Positions 1 to 7,753 are shown, numbered from the stretch's first letter. The stretch: 15,246 nt of DNA from Betaproteobacteria bacterium (GCA_029858545.1 JAOUFA010000038.1:1-15246), one strand, 5' to 3'. The notes: generated by a model not told the origin, from the letters alone. Made by a program: numbers and translations.

Positions 1-1145
1 GTCTCGGCGCGGTTGGCCACCTGCACGCCGACGAAGATATGCGCCTCGCGCGCGTCGGCGATGCGGTAGTTGAACTCGGTGATGTTGCGCGCGCCGAGCG
101 TGGCGCAGAATTTCCGGAAGCTGCCGGGCCGCTCCGGGATCGTCACCGCGAGAATCGCCTCGCGCCGTTCGCCCAGTTCGGCTTCTTCGGCGACGAAACG
201 CAGGCGGTCGAAATTGGTGTTGGCGCCGCTCGCCACGGCGACCAGCGTCTTGCCGCGCACGCCGCTCTTCTCGACCCAGGCCTTGGCACCGGCCACGGCG
301 AGTGCGCCCGCCGGCTCGAGGATCGCGCGCGTATCCTCGAACACGTCCTTGATCGCGGCACACATCGCGTCGGTGTCGACCAGCACCATCTCGTCGACCC
401 ACTCGCGGCACAGGCGAAAGGTCTCCTCGCCGACCTGCTTCACCGCGACACCATCGGCGAACAGACCGACCTGATCGAGGGTGACCCGCTTGCCCGCCCT
501 GATCGAGCGCGCCATCGCGTCGGCGTCCACCGGTTCGACGCCGATGATGCGCACACTTGGGCGCAGACGTTTCACGTAGGCCGCGATCCCGGAGATCAAC
601 CCGCCGCCGCCCACCGGAACGAAGATCGCGTCGATCGGCCCGGTCCGCTGGCGCAGGATCTCCATGCCGATGGTGCCCTGCCCGGCGATCACGTCCGGGT
701 CGTCATAGGGATGCACGAAGGTCAACCGTCTCGCGCGCTGCAGCGTGAGCGCGTGCACGTAGGCATCCGAGTAGGAATCGCCGAGCAACACGACCTCGGC
801 GCCGCGCGCGGCGACCGCTTCGACCTTGATGCGCGGGGTCGTCACCGGCATCACGATCACCGCCTTGCAGCGCAGCTTCTGCGCCGCGAGCGCCACCCCT
901 TGCGCATGGTTGCCCGCGCTCGCAGCGATCACTCCGCGCGCGAGTTTCTCGGCGCTGAGGTTCACCATCTTGTTGTACGCACCGCGCAGCTTGAACGAGA
1001 ACACCGGCTGCAGATCTTCACGCTTGAGCAGCAGCTTGTTGCCCAGACGCTTGGACAGGCCCGGGGCCAATTCGAGCGGTGATTCGGTCGCGACGTCGTA
1101 GACGCGCGCTTTCAGGATGCGTTCCAGATAGTCGTTGCGTTTCAA
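1..1145 (-). CDS. ilvA: Threonine ammonia-lyase, biosynthetic (5' part, runs off left edge)
   Basis: This PLP enzyme deaminates threonine to 2-oxobutanoate, the first step of isoleucine synthesis, in the cytosol. The first 381 residues are present; the family is about 500 long, so roughly the last quarter lies beyond the window. Seen: the PLP-lysine segment SFKLRGAYNKM with Lys52, the substrate loop SAGNHAQG, the phosphate-binding glycine loop VGGGGLISG, and the start of an ACT-like regulatory domain (AILAVTIPERPGSFRKF and onward). That domain marks the long, allosterically regulated biosynthetic form rather than the short catabolic one. The start is TTG at 1145, chosen because GGAG (complement of 1153-1156) sits 7 nt upstream and no in-frame ATG fits the conserved N-terminus (KRNDYLERILKARVYDV). 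It is divergent from the YqaA-like gene, with 88 bp between starts. Confidence 0.95.
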   Translation of the reverse strand, partial: MKRNDYLERILKARVYDVATESPLELAPGLSKRLGNKLLLKREDLQPVFSFKLRGAYNKMVNLSAEKLARGVIAASAGNHAQGVALAAQKLRCKAVIVMPVTTPRIKVEAVAARGAEVVLLGDSYSDAYVHALTLQRARRLTFVHPYDDPDVIAGQGTIGMEILRQRTGPIDAIFVPVGGGGLISGIAAYVKRLRPSVRIIGVEPVDADAMARSIRAGKRVTLDQVGLFADGVAVKQVGEETFRLCREWVDEMVLVDTDAMCAAIKDVFEDTRAILEPAGALAVAGAKAWVEKSGVRGKTLVAVASGANTNFDRLRFVAEEAELGERREAILAVTIPERPGSFRKFCATLGARNITEFNYRIADAREAHIFVGVQVANRAE

Positions 1146-1152
1146 GCCGTCA

Positions 1153-1156
1153 CTCC
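1153..1156 (-). promoter_or_regulatory. Ribosome binding site fixing the ilvA TTG start
   Basis: GGAG read on the minus strand lies 7 nt before the TTG at 1145. It is the main reason for accepting a TTG start, since no ATG is available in a suitable position. Confidence 0.5.
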
Positions 1157-1233
1157 GCGAGGAAAAGGCCGGCGACGACCAGCGGATGCCCGCTCGCGTT
1201 CGCCGATACCGGTGCGCCTCCCACGACAATTCC

Positions 1234-1692
1234 ATGAGAGACTTCAAGGATGTCGAGGTTAGCACTATTTTAGATTCGCTCTTTTCTCCCGAGGCGGGAC
1301 TGGTCGGACTGTTCGTCGCGAGCTTCATCGCCGCAACCCTGCTGCCGCTGTCTTCCGAAGCGGTGCTATTCGGCTTCCTGACGTTCCAGCCCGCGTATGC
1401 CGTACCGGCGATCGCGCTCGCGACGCTCGGCAACACGGCGGGCGGCATGACCACCTATTGGATCGGGCGACTGCTTCCCGAGCGCATGCGCGCAAAGCTC
1501 GATGCGCGAACGCTGCGCTGGATCACCCGCTACGGTACGCCGGCGACCTTCTTCGCCTGGTTGCCGGTCGTCGGCGACGCGCTCTGTCTCGCGGCCGGCT
1601 GGCTGCGTCTTGCCTGGCCGGCGGCGCTCGTGTTCATGGCAACGGGGCGACTCGCGCGCTACCTGGTGATTGCGCAGGGAGCGCTCGGCTAG
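1234..1692 (+). CDS. yqaA: YqaA/DedA-like small integral membrane protein
   Basis: A 152-residue inner-membrane protein of the YqaA branch of the DedA/SNARE-associated (VTT) superfamily. Seen: a first hydrophobic segment running into SFIAATLLPLSSEAVLFG, then LGNTAGGMTTYWIGRLLP, a basic loop, WITRYGTPATFFAWLPVVGD, and a final segment with AAGWLRLAWPAALVFM. These match the E. coli YqaA layout (ATLLPGNSE, GNSLGG, LLSWMPVVGDLLCLLAGW) from memory. The wider DedA family is linked to membrane homeostasis and lipid or proton-coupled transport, but YqaA itself has no firm function. ATG 1234 gives the family's usual length. An in-frame ATG at 1135 would overlap the ilvA coding start and add a non-conserved basic extension, so it was not used. 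No clear Shine-Dalgarno precedes 1234, so the exact start is uncertain. Confidence 0.82.
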   Translation: MRDFKDVEVSTILDSLFSPEAGLVGLFVASFIAATLLPLSSEAVLFGFLTFQPAYAVPAIALATLGNTAGGMTTYWIGRLLPERMRAKLDARTLRWITRYGTPATFFAWLPVVGDALCLAAGWLRLAWPAALVFMATGRLARYLVIAQGALG

Positions 1693-1848
1693 CGGCACGC
1701 CAAGCGAGACGCGCCGACAGGGGTCCCGGCCTATTCTGTTCGGTTCCCGCCTACCTCACCACCGCGTCGTTAATGTAGACTGCCCAGCCCGAATCTACGA
1801 CGCGCTCCGAACATGCAATTTCACGAGTCCGGTACGAACTGACCGATC

Positions 1849-2667
1849 ATGCGCATCTGGCACCAGAGTCTGACCGTTCTTGGCGATCTTCCGGCGTATG
1901 AGGAGCGCATGCGCGCGCACATCCGGAAGATTGTGCGTCCGGATACCGAGGTCGTGCTGCATGGCATGCTGCCCGGCACCTATCCGGCGAACTACCCGGG
2001 CGACGATATCGCCTTTCGCTTCCTGTTCACGATGCATTCGACGCAGTGGGCCATGCATGCCCTGAACGCGGAAGCGGCCGGTTTCGACGCGTTCGCGATG
2101 TGCACGCTGCCGGACCCGATGCTGACCGAGGTCCGTACTCTGGTGGACATTCCGGTGGTCGGCTGCGGCGAAACCTGCTTTCACCTCGCGACCATGTACG
2201 GGCAACGCTTCGGCATGCTGCTGTTTATCGACCGCATGGCATCGCGCTACCTGGAACAAATCGAGGGCCATGGACTGTCGCGCCATTGCGTCGGCGTGGC
2301 GCCGGTGGGTTTCGGTTTCAACGACGTGCTCGGCGCTTTCGACAACCCCGGGCCGCTCATCGACCGTTTCCTGGCGGCGGCCCGGCGCATGATCGACGCC
2401 GGCGCCGAGGTCATTATTCCCGGCGAGATTCCGCTCGGCGTACTGCTCGCCTCGGAGAACATCCGCCGCGTCGATGACGTGCCGTTGATAGACTGCCTCG
2501 CGGTGACACTGAAGATGGCCGAAATGATGGTCGATCTGAAGGCATCCACCGGTCTCGCGCCCAGCCGCCGCGGCTGGTCGAATGCGGCACCACCGCGCGA
2601 ACGCGTGAAACAGGTTCTCGGTTTCTACGGGCTCGCACGGCATCTGTCATCGAACCGATCGACATGA
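1849..2667 (+). CDS. Aspartate/glutamate/hydantoin racemase-family protein
   Basis: A 272-residue cytosolic protein of the Asp/Glu racemase superfamily. Canonical members move a proton between two cysteines to racemise or isomerise amino acids, hydantoins or maleate. Seen: N-terminal MRIWHQSLTVLGDL (typical of the branch annotated as hydantoin or Asp/Glu racemase), the first cysteine loop FAMCTLPDP with Cys85, the substrate-loop region PVVGCGETC around residues 103-110, and the second active-site loop IIPGEIPLG. In that loop Glu193 takes the place where the second catalytic Cys normally stands (G-C). The reaction may therefore differ from two-base racemisation. It lies 122 bp upstream of a Bug receptor on the same strand, which suggests a role with an imported carboxylate. 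No strong Shine-Dalgarno; the ATG at 1849 fits the conserved N-terminus. Confidence 0.85.
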   Translation: MRIWHQSLTVLGDLPAYEERMRAHIRKIVRPDTEVVLHGMLPGTYPANYPGDDIAFRFLFTMHSTQWAMHALNAEAAGFDAFAMCTLPDPMLTEVRTLVDIPVVGCGETCFHLATMYGQRFGMLLFIDRMASRYLEQIEGHGLSRHCVGVAPVGFGFNDVLGAFDNPGPLIDRFLAAARRMIDAGAEVIIPGEIPLGVLLASENIRRVDDVPLIDCLAVTLKMAEMMVDLKASTGLAPSRRGWSNAAPPRERVKQVLGFYGLARHLSSNRST

Positions 2668-2689
2668 CACCCGGACCACTCGTCGCCGC

Positions 2690-2705
2690 ACCGGCGCGCG
2701 CCGGT
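2690..2705. repeat. Perfect 16-bp palindrome between the racemase and Bug genes
   Basis: ACCGGCGCGCGCCGGT is exactly self-complementary. It starts 23 bp after the racemase stop and ends 84 bp before the Bug start. No T-run follows on either strand, so it is a poor intrinsic terminator. It could be an operator for a dimeric regulator or a weak hairpin. A possible weak promoter overlaps or follows it (TTAGGC at 2705-2710, CATACT at 2729-2734, 18-bp spacing). The sequence is GC-rich and could have arisen by chance. Confidence 0.35.
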
Positions 2706-2789
2706 TAGGCAATATCCTGGGAAGGTCTCATACTTCACCAATCGCCGTGTGACCGGTATTCGAATCCCTACCCTAGACAGGAGATTTCA

Positions 2790-3743
2790 ATGCGCTTGCT
2801 TCTTCTTGCCCTTCTCGTCGCGTTTTCAAGTGCGTATGCGCAGGGCTTTCCCAATAAGCCGATACATGTCGTCGTGCCATTCCCGCCCGGCGGAGGGACC
2901 GACGTGGTCGCGCGCACCGTGGCGCCGCGTATGCAGGAGATACTGGGTCAGCCCGTGGTGGTGGACAATCGCGCCGGCGCAGGCGGCAACATCGGCACCG
3001 ACTTGGTGGCCAAGTCGCCGGCCGACGGCTACACGCTGCTGGTGGCGAGTGCGGCAACCGCAATCAACAATACGCTCGCGAAGAACATCAACTGGGAGCT
3101 GACCCGGGACTTCGCGCCGGTAGTGCTGCTGGTTCGCAACCAGAGCCTGCTTGCCGTGCACCCATCGGTGCCGGCATCGGACCTGCGCGAATTGATCGCG
3201 CTCGCCAAGGCCAAGCCTGGGCAGGTGACGTTCGCTTCCTACGGCAACGGCAGCTCGGCGCACCTCATCGGCGAGTTGTTCAAGATGATGGCCGGCGTGG
3301 ATATGCTGCATATCCCTTACAAGGGTGCCGCACCCGCGGTGAACGATCTTCTCGGCGGACAGGTCAACATGCTGTTCGCCGATGTCGCCGCGATCCTTCC
3401 GCACGTCAAATCGGGCAAGGTCAGGGCGCTCGGCATCGGCTCCGCGCACCGCTTTGCTGCGGGTCTGCCCGAGGTGCCCACCATCGCGGAGGCGGGCGTG
3501 CCCGGATTCGAGGCCGGCGGCTTCCTCGGCCTGGTGGCGCCGACCGGCACACCGCAGAATGTAATCAACGCATTGAACGCCGCCGCGGTACGGAGCCTCG
3601 CGATGGCCGAAGTGAGCGAGCGCCTGAATGCGCTCGCCTCGCCGCCGGTGGGCGAATCGCCGGAATATTTTGGCCGCCACCTGCGTAGTGAAATCGACAA
3701 GTGGGCGCGGGTGATCCGCGCCGGCAACATCAAGGCAAACTGA
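2790..3743 (+). CDS. Bug-family tripartite tricarboxylate transporter substrate-binding protein
   Basis: A 317-residue periplasmic receptor of the Bug (TctC-like) family. These bind carboxylates or other small solutes and may pass them to a TctA/TctB permease; many betaproteobacterial copies are orphans, as here. Seen: a signal peptide at residues 1-17 with a likely cut in SAYA|QG, then the family signature PNKPIHVVVPFPPGGGTDVV, GQPVVVDNRAGAGGNIGTD, and SPADGYTLL, followed by the second half with GAAPAVNDLLGGQVNMLFAD and LPEVPTIAEAGVPGFE. Length is normal for the family. AGGAG at 2779-2783 with a 6-nt gap supports ATG 2790. No permease genes are in the window. Its 3' end overlaps the convergent MmgE/PrpD gene by 14 bp. 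The ligand cannot be predicted; the neighbouring racemase hints at an amino acid, hydantoin or dicarboxylate. Confidence 0.93.
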   Translation: MRLLLLALLVAFSSAYAQGFPNKPIHVVVPFPPGGGTDVVARTVAPRMQEILGQPVVVDNRAGAGGNIGTDLVAKSPADGYTLLVASAATAINNTLAKNINWELTRDFAPVVLLVRNQSLLAVHPSVPASDLRELIALAKAKPGQVTFASYGNGSSAHLIGELFKMMAGVDMLHIPYKGAAPAVNDLLGGQVNMLFADVAAILPHVKSGKVRALGIGSAHRFAAGLPEVPTIAEAGVPGFEAGGFLGLVAPTGTPQNVINALNAAAVRSLAMAEVSERLNALASPPVGESPEYFGRHLRSEIDKWARVIRAGNIKAN

Positions 3744-4995
3744 GCGGAACGAAGCGTCCATCGCCGGGCGCATCGAGAAATTCTTCGCCTCTTCCCGACG
3801 CAAGTCCGGAGTACCGGACAAACTTGGCGAGCAGCCCGGCACGCGTCATCGGCATGGAAGGATCGCCGGTGACGCGATCGACCGCGTGCTCGAACTTGTC
3901 GCCGTCGCATTCGACGACGAGCGTCGCGCCGCGCTTTCCGGCGCGGGTAAGAGAAACGTCTTCGGCGATTTGCGTTTTGGCCTCGAGCCTCCGGATGTCC
4001 GGGTTGCCGAGCGACTGCGATGAATAGGAATCCGGTGCCAGTTCGCCGGTCGCCAGCATGCAGGCGACCCCGTAGGAAAGGCTGAACTGGGCCTGGATCG
4101 CGCTGCGCGGTGCGCGGTTGCCGCAGTAGACGAGTGCTTCGCCGTAGGTCGAGAGCGCGATGCGCGAAATGCCAGCCAGCCGACCCGCAAGCTTTGGCCG
4201 CAGCGCCATCGCCGCGGCCGCCCCGTAGTGGACGTGACGCACCGCGGCGTAGGGCTTCAGGTAGGTTTCCGCGATCAGCCATTCGCCGGGTGGTGCGAGC
4301 GGCGCGCTCCGGGGCGCGCCACCGAGTGCCCGGGAGCGAAGTTCCTCCAATGCGCCTTCCGGCGCGGCGATTCCACCCAGTGCGGCATTCGCGGCGAGCA
4401 TGCCGAGTTGCGCACTGTGCGAGAGATAGGTATTGCGCGCGTTCGCGCCGGCCGCTACTGGAAGAAAAAGCGCGTAGGGCATCTGGCAGGCCGCGATGCG
4501 CACCGCCGCGAGCGCCTGCGCCGCGCTCCCGCCGAGGAGCTTCACTACGGCCGCGGCAACGCCAAATGCCGGCCAGGCGCCGTCCACGTGCATGCCGGGC
4601 GCGATGCGCAGCGACTCGCCGAGCCGTCCGCCCACCTCGTAGCCGATCAGGTACGCGGAGACAACATCTCCATGTGAATACGATTGGCGCCCAGATAACG
4701 CGCCGCAAGCCGCGAGTACCGCGATCCCCGGGCGACCGTGCGCCCGCGCCGATCCCTCGCAGGCTTCGTCCCAGCAGGCCGCCGCGGCGAAATACGCCGC
4801 AAAAGACGATACGGAACCCGGATCCGCTGCCTGCAACGCGTTGCGCAACGCCCCCAGTTCCGGATGCCGGTACGCCGCAAGCGCGCAGCCGAACGTGTCC
4901 AGCATCACCTCGCGGGCCTTGGTTTCCACGGCGGCCGGCGCGCGAGTGCGAAACAGCCACTCGAGCGCTTCCGCGAGCGGCGTCTCGATCGTCAC
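3730..4995 (-). CDS. MmgE/PrpD family protein
   Basis: A 421-residue protein of the MmgE/PrpD superfamily, which includes 2-methylcitrate dehydratase, cis-aconitate decarboxylase and iminodisuccinate epimerase; the role is probably dehydration, decarboxylation or epimerisation of a carboxylic acid. Seen: AREVMLDTFGCALAAYRHPE at the N-terminus, a helical block with HGRPGIAVLAACGALS, SAYLIGYEVGGRLGE, the all-helical core with HVDGAWPAFGVAAAVVKLL, then YLKPYAAVRHVH and SAIQAQFSLSYGVACMLATGEL of the second domain. It is slightly shorter than PrpD (about 480). The start is GTG 4995, giving the usual family N-terminus (VTIETPLAEALEWL), 22 bp after the molybdoenzyme stop. A GTG at 5037 would overlap that gene by 20 bp and is the alternative; neither has a clear Shine-Dalgarno. 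It is the third gene of the operon with the molybdoenzyme subunits, so it likely acts in the same pathway. Confidence 0.88.
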   Translation of the reverse strand: MTIETPLAEALEWLFRTRAPAAVETKAREVMLDTFGCALAAYRHPELGALRNALQAADPGSVSSFAAYFAAAACWDEACEGSARAHGRPGIAVLAACGALSGRQSYSHGDVVSAYLIGYEVGGRLGESLRIAPGMHVDGAWPAFGVAAAVVKLLGGSAAQALAAVRIAACQMPYALFLPVAAGANARNTYLSHSAQLGMLAANAALGGIAAPEGALEELRSRALGGAPRSAPLAPPGEWLIAETYLKPYAAVRHVHYGAAAAMALRPKLAGRLAGISRIALSTYGEALVYCGNRAPRSAIQAQFSLSYGVACMLATGELAPDSYSSQSLGNPDIRRLEAKTQIAEDVSLTRAGKRGATLVVECDGDKFEHAVDRVTGDPSMPMTRAGLLAKFVRYSGLASGRGEEFLDAPGDGRFVPLSLP

Positions 4996-5017
4996 CGGGT
5001 GATCGTGCCTGTCTTGC

Positions 5018-7189
5018 TCAGGCGTCCAGCACCGCACGCACGCGCTCGGGCGTAAAAGGCAGGTGCTGCAGGCGCTTGCCGCTCAGGCGATGGAACGCGT
5101 TCGCCACCGCGGCCGCAACCCAGGGATTGCCGATCTCGCCCAGACCGCTCGGCGGTGCATCGCGCTCGACGAACTCGACATGCATTTCCTCAGGCATGTC
5201 TGACATGCGCATGACATGGTAGTCGTGGAAATTGCTCTGCATCACCACCCCTTCCTTCACCGTCACACGCTCGTAGAGCACGCTCGACAGGCCGTAGACG
5301 ATTCCGCTTTCGATATTCGCCTTCGCGGCGGCGGGCTGCACGACGAGCCCGCCGTCGACCGCGAGCCAGACTTTGTGCACGCGGATCCTACCGCTCGCAC
5401 GGTCCAGAGAAACCTCGGCCACCCCGGCCCCGAGCGAGCCCGACCGTTCACTGAGCGATATGCCGAGCGCCCGGCCCTCGGGGCGCGGCGCCTTCCAGTC
5501 CGACATCTGCACGACCTTCTCGAACAGTACGCGCGCGCGCGGCGAGATCGACATGTGCCGGAAGCGGAATTCGACGGGGTCCATGCCCTGTGCGGTCGCC
5601 ATCTGATCGACGAAGGACTCGATCGCGAAGACGTTGAACACATGCCCGACCGCGCGCCAGTGCTTGACGCGGATGCCGTGCGAGACGCCGCGCAGTTCGA
5701 GGTGCTGGTTCGGCACCCCGTAGTAGGGAATCTTGATGCCGGTATGGAGCAGCACGCCGCCGTCGCCCACCACGCAGTGTCGCCAGCCAACGACCTTGCC
5801 CGAGGCGTCCTGCGCGGCCTCCAGACACTGGAACGACTGCGGGCGGAACATGCCGTGCGCAATGTCCTCCTCGCGCGTCCAGATCAGTTTTACCGGCTTG
5901 CGCACCTCTCGCGCGATGCGCGCCGCTTCGGCGGCGTAGTCGCCGAGTGTGCGGCGCCCGAAGCCGCCGCCCATGTAGCACTGGTGGATGGTGACCTGCG
6001 CAAGCGTGAAGCCGAGCGCCTTCGCCACCCCCGCGCGACAGCGATCGGGCGACTGACTGCCGTCCCAGACCTCGACCTGGTCGAACGACGGGTTGAAGCG
6101 CGCCACGGCATTGAGCGGCTCCATTTGCGCGTGATAACCGTAGTCGCTGCGAAACTCGGCACGATGCGTCTTGGTCGCCGCCGCGAAGGCCCGGTCCGCA
6201 TCGCCCTTCGCGTCGAGCGTCCGCGTTTTCGCTGCCGGGTCGGCGTGCACCCGGACGTAGTCGTCGGAGAGCGTCTTCTCGGAGTCGAAGCCTGCGGCGG
6301 GGGCATCCGGTTTCCACTTCACCGCCAGCGCCTTGCGCGCCGCCAGCGCGTTCTCGAAGCGGTCCGCGACGACGGCCACGCCGTCCGCGAGTCGGATCAC
6401 GCCGAGCACGCCGGGCAGGCCTCGAACCGTTGCGTCGTTCCAGCTCTCCGGCGCGCCGCCGTGCACGGGCGAATGCCTGGTGCTCGCGTACACCATCCCC
6501 GGAAGATGAACGTCGATCGCGTACCGCGCCGTGCCGTTGACCTTGAGCGGGATGTCGCGCCGCGGCACGGACTTGCCGATGATGCGGAACTCGCTTCTCT
6601 TCTTCAACTCGGCCTTGTCCACCCCCGGCAGTCGAACGGGGGGCTTCGCGAACGCGGCGATCTCTCCGTAGGCGAGTCGCCGGCCCGTTGCGGGATCGAT
6701 CACCGCGCCCGGCTCCGTGCGCAGCGACGACGGCTCGACGCCCCACTTCTCCGCGGCGCTCGCGACCAGGACCTTGCGCACTTGCGCACCGGCGATGCGC
6801 AGATCGGCGTAGTAGCGCATGACCGCCCGGCTGCCTGCGATCGTCATGCTGCGGGTGTCGCCATCGACATAGCCGTAGACCGACGCCTCCGCGGGAGCGA
6901 ACTCGATCACGACCTTTGACCAGTCGGCGTCCATTTCCTCGGCGACAATCGCAGCAAGGGAGGTCATCGATCCCTGCCCCATCTCGGCGCCCGCGCTGAG
7001 TATGATTACCCCGCCATCCGGCGCAACGCGCACCCACGGGTTGAGCACCTTGGCCTGCGTCGTCGCCTGTGCCTCGGAAATCAGTTGAAAGCCGTTTGCG
7101 CCGAACCCCGCCCAGAACGCCAGACCTCCCGCGCCCGCAAGAAACTCACGCCGCGACAGTTCCAGTCCCTCGTTACGGATCTCGCCCAT
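5018..7189 (-). CDS. Molybdopterin-binding large subunit, isoquinoline 1-oxidoreductase / xanthine dehydrogenase family
   Basis: The 723-residue molybdenum cofactor subunit of a xanthine-oxidase-family hydroxylase; such enzymes use water to hydroxylate an aldehyde or N-heterocycle. Seen: a twin-arginine signal (LSRREFLAGAGGLAFWAGFG, residues 11-30) pointing to export of the folded complex, AGAEMGQGSMTSLAAIVAEE near 67-85, the cofactor loop YMGGGFGRRTLGDYAAEAAR, the arginine/tryptophan segment LIWTREEDIAHG, and the catalytic glutamate in PSGLGEIGNPW (Glu685). Fused Tat signal and overall layout match the IorB-like type, which has no FAD subunit and passes electrons to a cytochrome. ATG 7189 lies 3 bp after the 2Fe-2S subunit stop, with an AGGG ribosome site inside that gene's end. 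The substrate is not predictable. Confidence 0.93.
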   Translation of the reverse strand: MGEIRNEGLELSRREFLAGAGGLAFWAGFGANGFQLISEAQATTQAKVLNPWVRVAPDGGVIILSAGAEMGQGSMTSLAAIVAEEMDADWSKVVIEFAPAEASVYGYVDGDTRSMTIAGSRAVMRYYADLRIAGAQVRKVLVASAAEKWGVEPSSLRTEPGAVIDPATGRRLAYGEIAAFAKPPVRLPGVDKAELKKRSEFRIIGKSVPRRDIPLKVNGTARYAIDVHLPGMVYASTRHSPVHGGAPESWNDATVRGLPGVLGVIRLADGVAVVADRFENALAARKALAVKWKPDAPAAGFDSEKTLSDDYVRVHADPAAKTRTLDAKGDADRAFAAATKTHRAEFRSDYGYHAQMEPLNAVARFNPSFDQVEVWDGSQSPDRCRAGVAKALGFTLAQVTIHQCYMGGGFGRRTLGDYAAEAARIAREVRKPVKLIWTREEDIAHGMFRPQSFQCLEAAQDASGKVVGWRHCVVGDGGVLLHTGIKIPYYGVPNQHLELRGVSHGIRVKHWRAVGHVFNVFAIESFVDQMATAQGMDPVEFRFRHMSISPRARVLFEKVVQMSDWKAPRPEGRALGISLSERSGSLGAGVAEVSLDRASGRIRVHKVWLAVDGGLVVQPAAAKANIESGIVYGLSSVLYERVTVKEGVVMQSNFHDYHVMRMSDMPEEMHVEFVERDAPPSGLGEIGNPWVAAAVANAFHRLSGKRLQHLPFTPERVRAVLDA

Positions 7190-7192
7190 GGC

Positions 7193-7645
7193 TCAGCCCT
7201 CTCTCGATGCGCGCTCGATCGCCGTAGCGATACGGTGGTAGGTCCCGCAGCGGCAGATGTTCCCATCCATGTGCGCGACGATCTGTGCACGCGTCGGCTT
7301 CGGATTGGCCGCGAGCAGTTCGGCGGCCTTCATGATCTGCCCCGACTGGCAATAGCCGCATTGCGGCACCTGCTCGGCGACCCATGCCTTCTGCAGCGGA
7401 TGCGACGAGTCGGCCGAGAGCCCTTCGATCGTGACCACGCGCGCGCCGTCGAGCTGCGCCGCCTCCACCTGGCATGACCGCACCGCCGCGCCGTTGAGGT
7501 GCACCGTGCACGCGCCGCACAGACCCGCGCCGCAGCCGTACTTGGTGCCGGACAGATTCAGGTGTTCGCGCAGGATCCACAACAACGGGGTTTTCGGCTC
7601 GGCCTGCACCGATACCTGCCTGCCGTTGAGACTGAACGTAAGCAT
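7193..7645 (-). CDS. 2Fe-2S small subunit of molybdenum hydroxylase (IorA/CoxS-like)
   Basis: A 150-residue iron-sulfur subunit that carries electrons from the molybdenum site through two 2Fe-2S clusters. Seen: a plant-ferredoxin-type domain with GCGAGLCGACTVHLNG (Cys38, Cys43, Cys46) and Cys58 in SCQ, then the four-helix domain with QCGYCQSGQIM (Cys96, Cys99) and NICRCGTYHRI (Cys131, Cys133). All eight ligands are present and the length is standard. There is no signal peptide, so it would be exported together with the Tat-tagged large subunit. It is the first gene of the operon. A strong AGGAGG (complement of 7655-7660) sits 9 nt before ATG 7645. A TATATT -10-like box lies at 7699-7704 on the minus strand, without a clear -35. 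Confidence 0.95.
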   Translation of the reverse strand: MLTFSLNGRQVSVQAEPKTPLLWILREHLNLSGTKYGCGAGLCGACTVHLNGAAVRSCQVEAAQLDGARVVTIEGLSADSSHPLQKAWVAEQVPQCGYCQSGQIMKAAELLAANPKPTRAQIVAHMDGNICRCGTYHRIATAIERASREG

Positions 7646-7698
7646 GGTTAGCGACCTCCTCAGTTACTGCCTCGCGGCGCTTTGCTGCCGACGCGGCG

Positions 7699-7704
7699 AA
7701 TATA
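7699..7704 (-). promoter_or_regulatory. Possible -10 box for the molybdoenzyme operon
   Basis: TATATT read on the minus strand differs from TATAAT at one position. It lies 53 nt before the 2Fe-2S subunit start in an otherwise GC-rich gap. No convincing -35 hexamer is seen at 16-18 bp, so an activator may be needed or the match may be chance. Confidence 0.3.
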
Positions 7705-7738
7705 ACGCGCCCGGAACACCGCTTCGCTGAAAATTTGT

Positions 7739-7753
7739 GCGCCGGGTCGGCGC
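7739..7753 (-). terminator. Possible hairpin terminator after uvrD
   Basis: On the minus strand GCGCCG-ACC-CGGCGC forms a 6-bp stem with a 3-nt loop and is followed by ACAAATTTT. It is about 135 bp after the uvrD stop and just upstream of the molybdoenzyme promoter candidate. The T-run is short and displaced, so this is a weak call. Confidence 0.3.

Noticed and set aside
39..1082. Long open frame on the plus strand opposite ilvA
   Set aside because: It is antisense to a well-conserved gene, has no ribosome site and is an Arg/His-rich shadow typical of high-GC DNA.
1813..1842. Tiny upstream frame (ATG to TGA, 9 codons) before the racemase gene
   Set aside because: It is in frame with the racemase start but has no clear ribosome site or attenuator features, so there is no case for a leader peptide.
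3317..4960. 547-codon open frame on the minus strand
   Set aside because: It overlaps the MmgE/PrpD gene in another frame and the Bug gene in antisense. Its composition is Arg-rich and resembles no family.
5216..6919. 567-codon plus-strand frame opposite the molybdopterin subunit
   Set aside because: Antisense shadow; the minus-strand frame has all family motifs.
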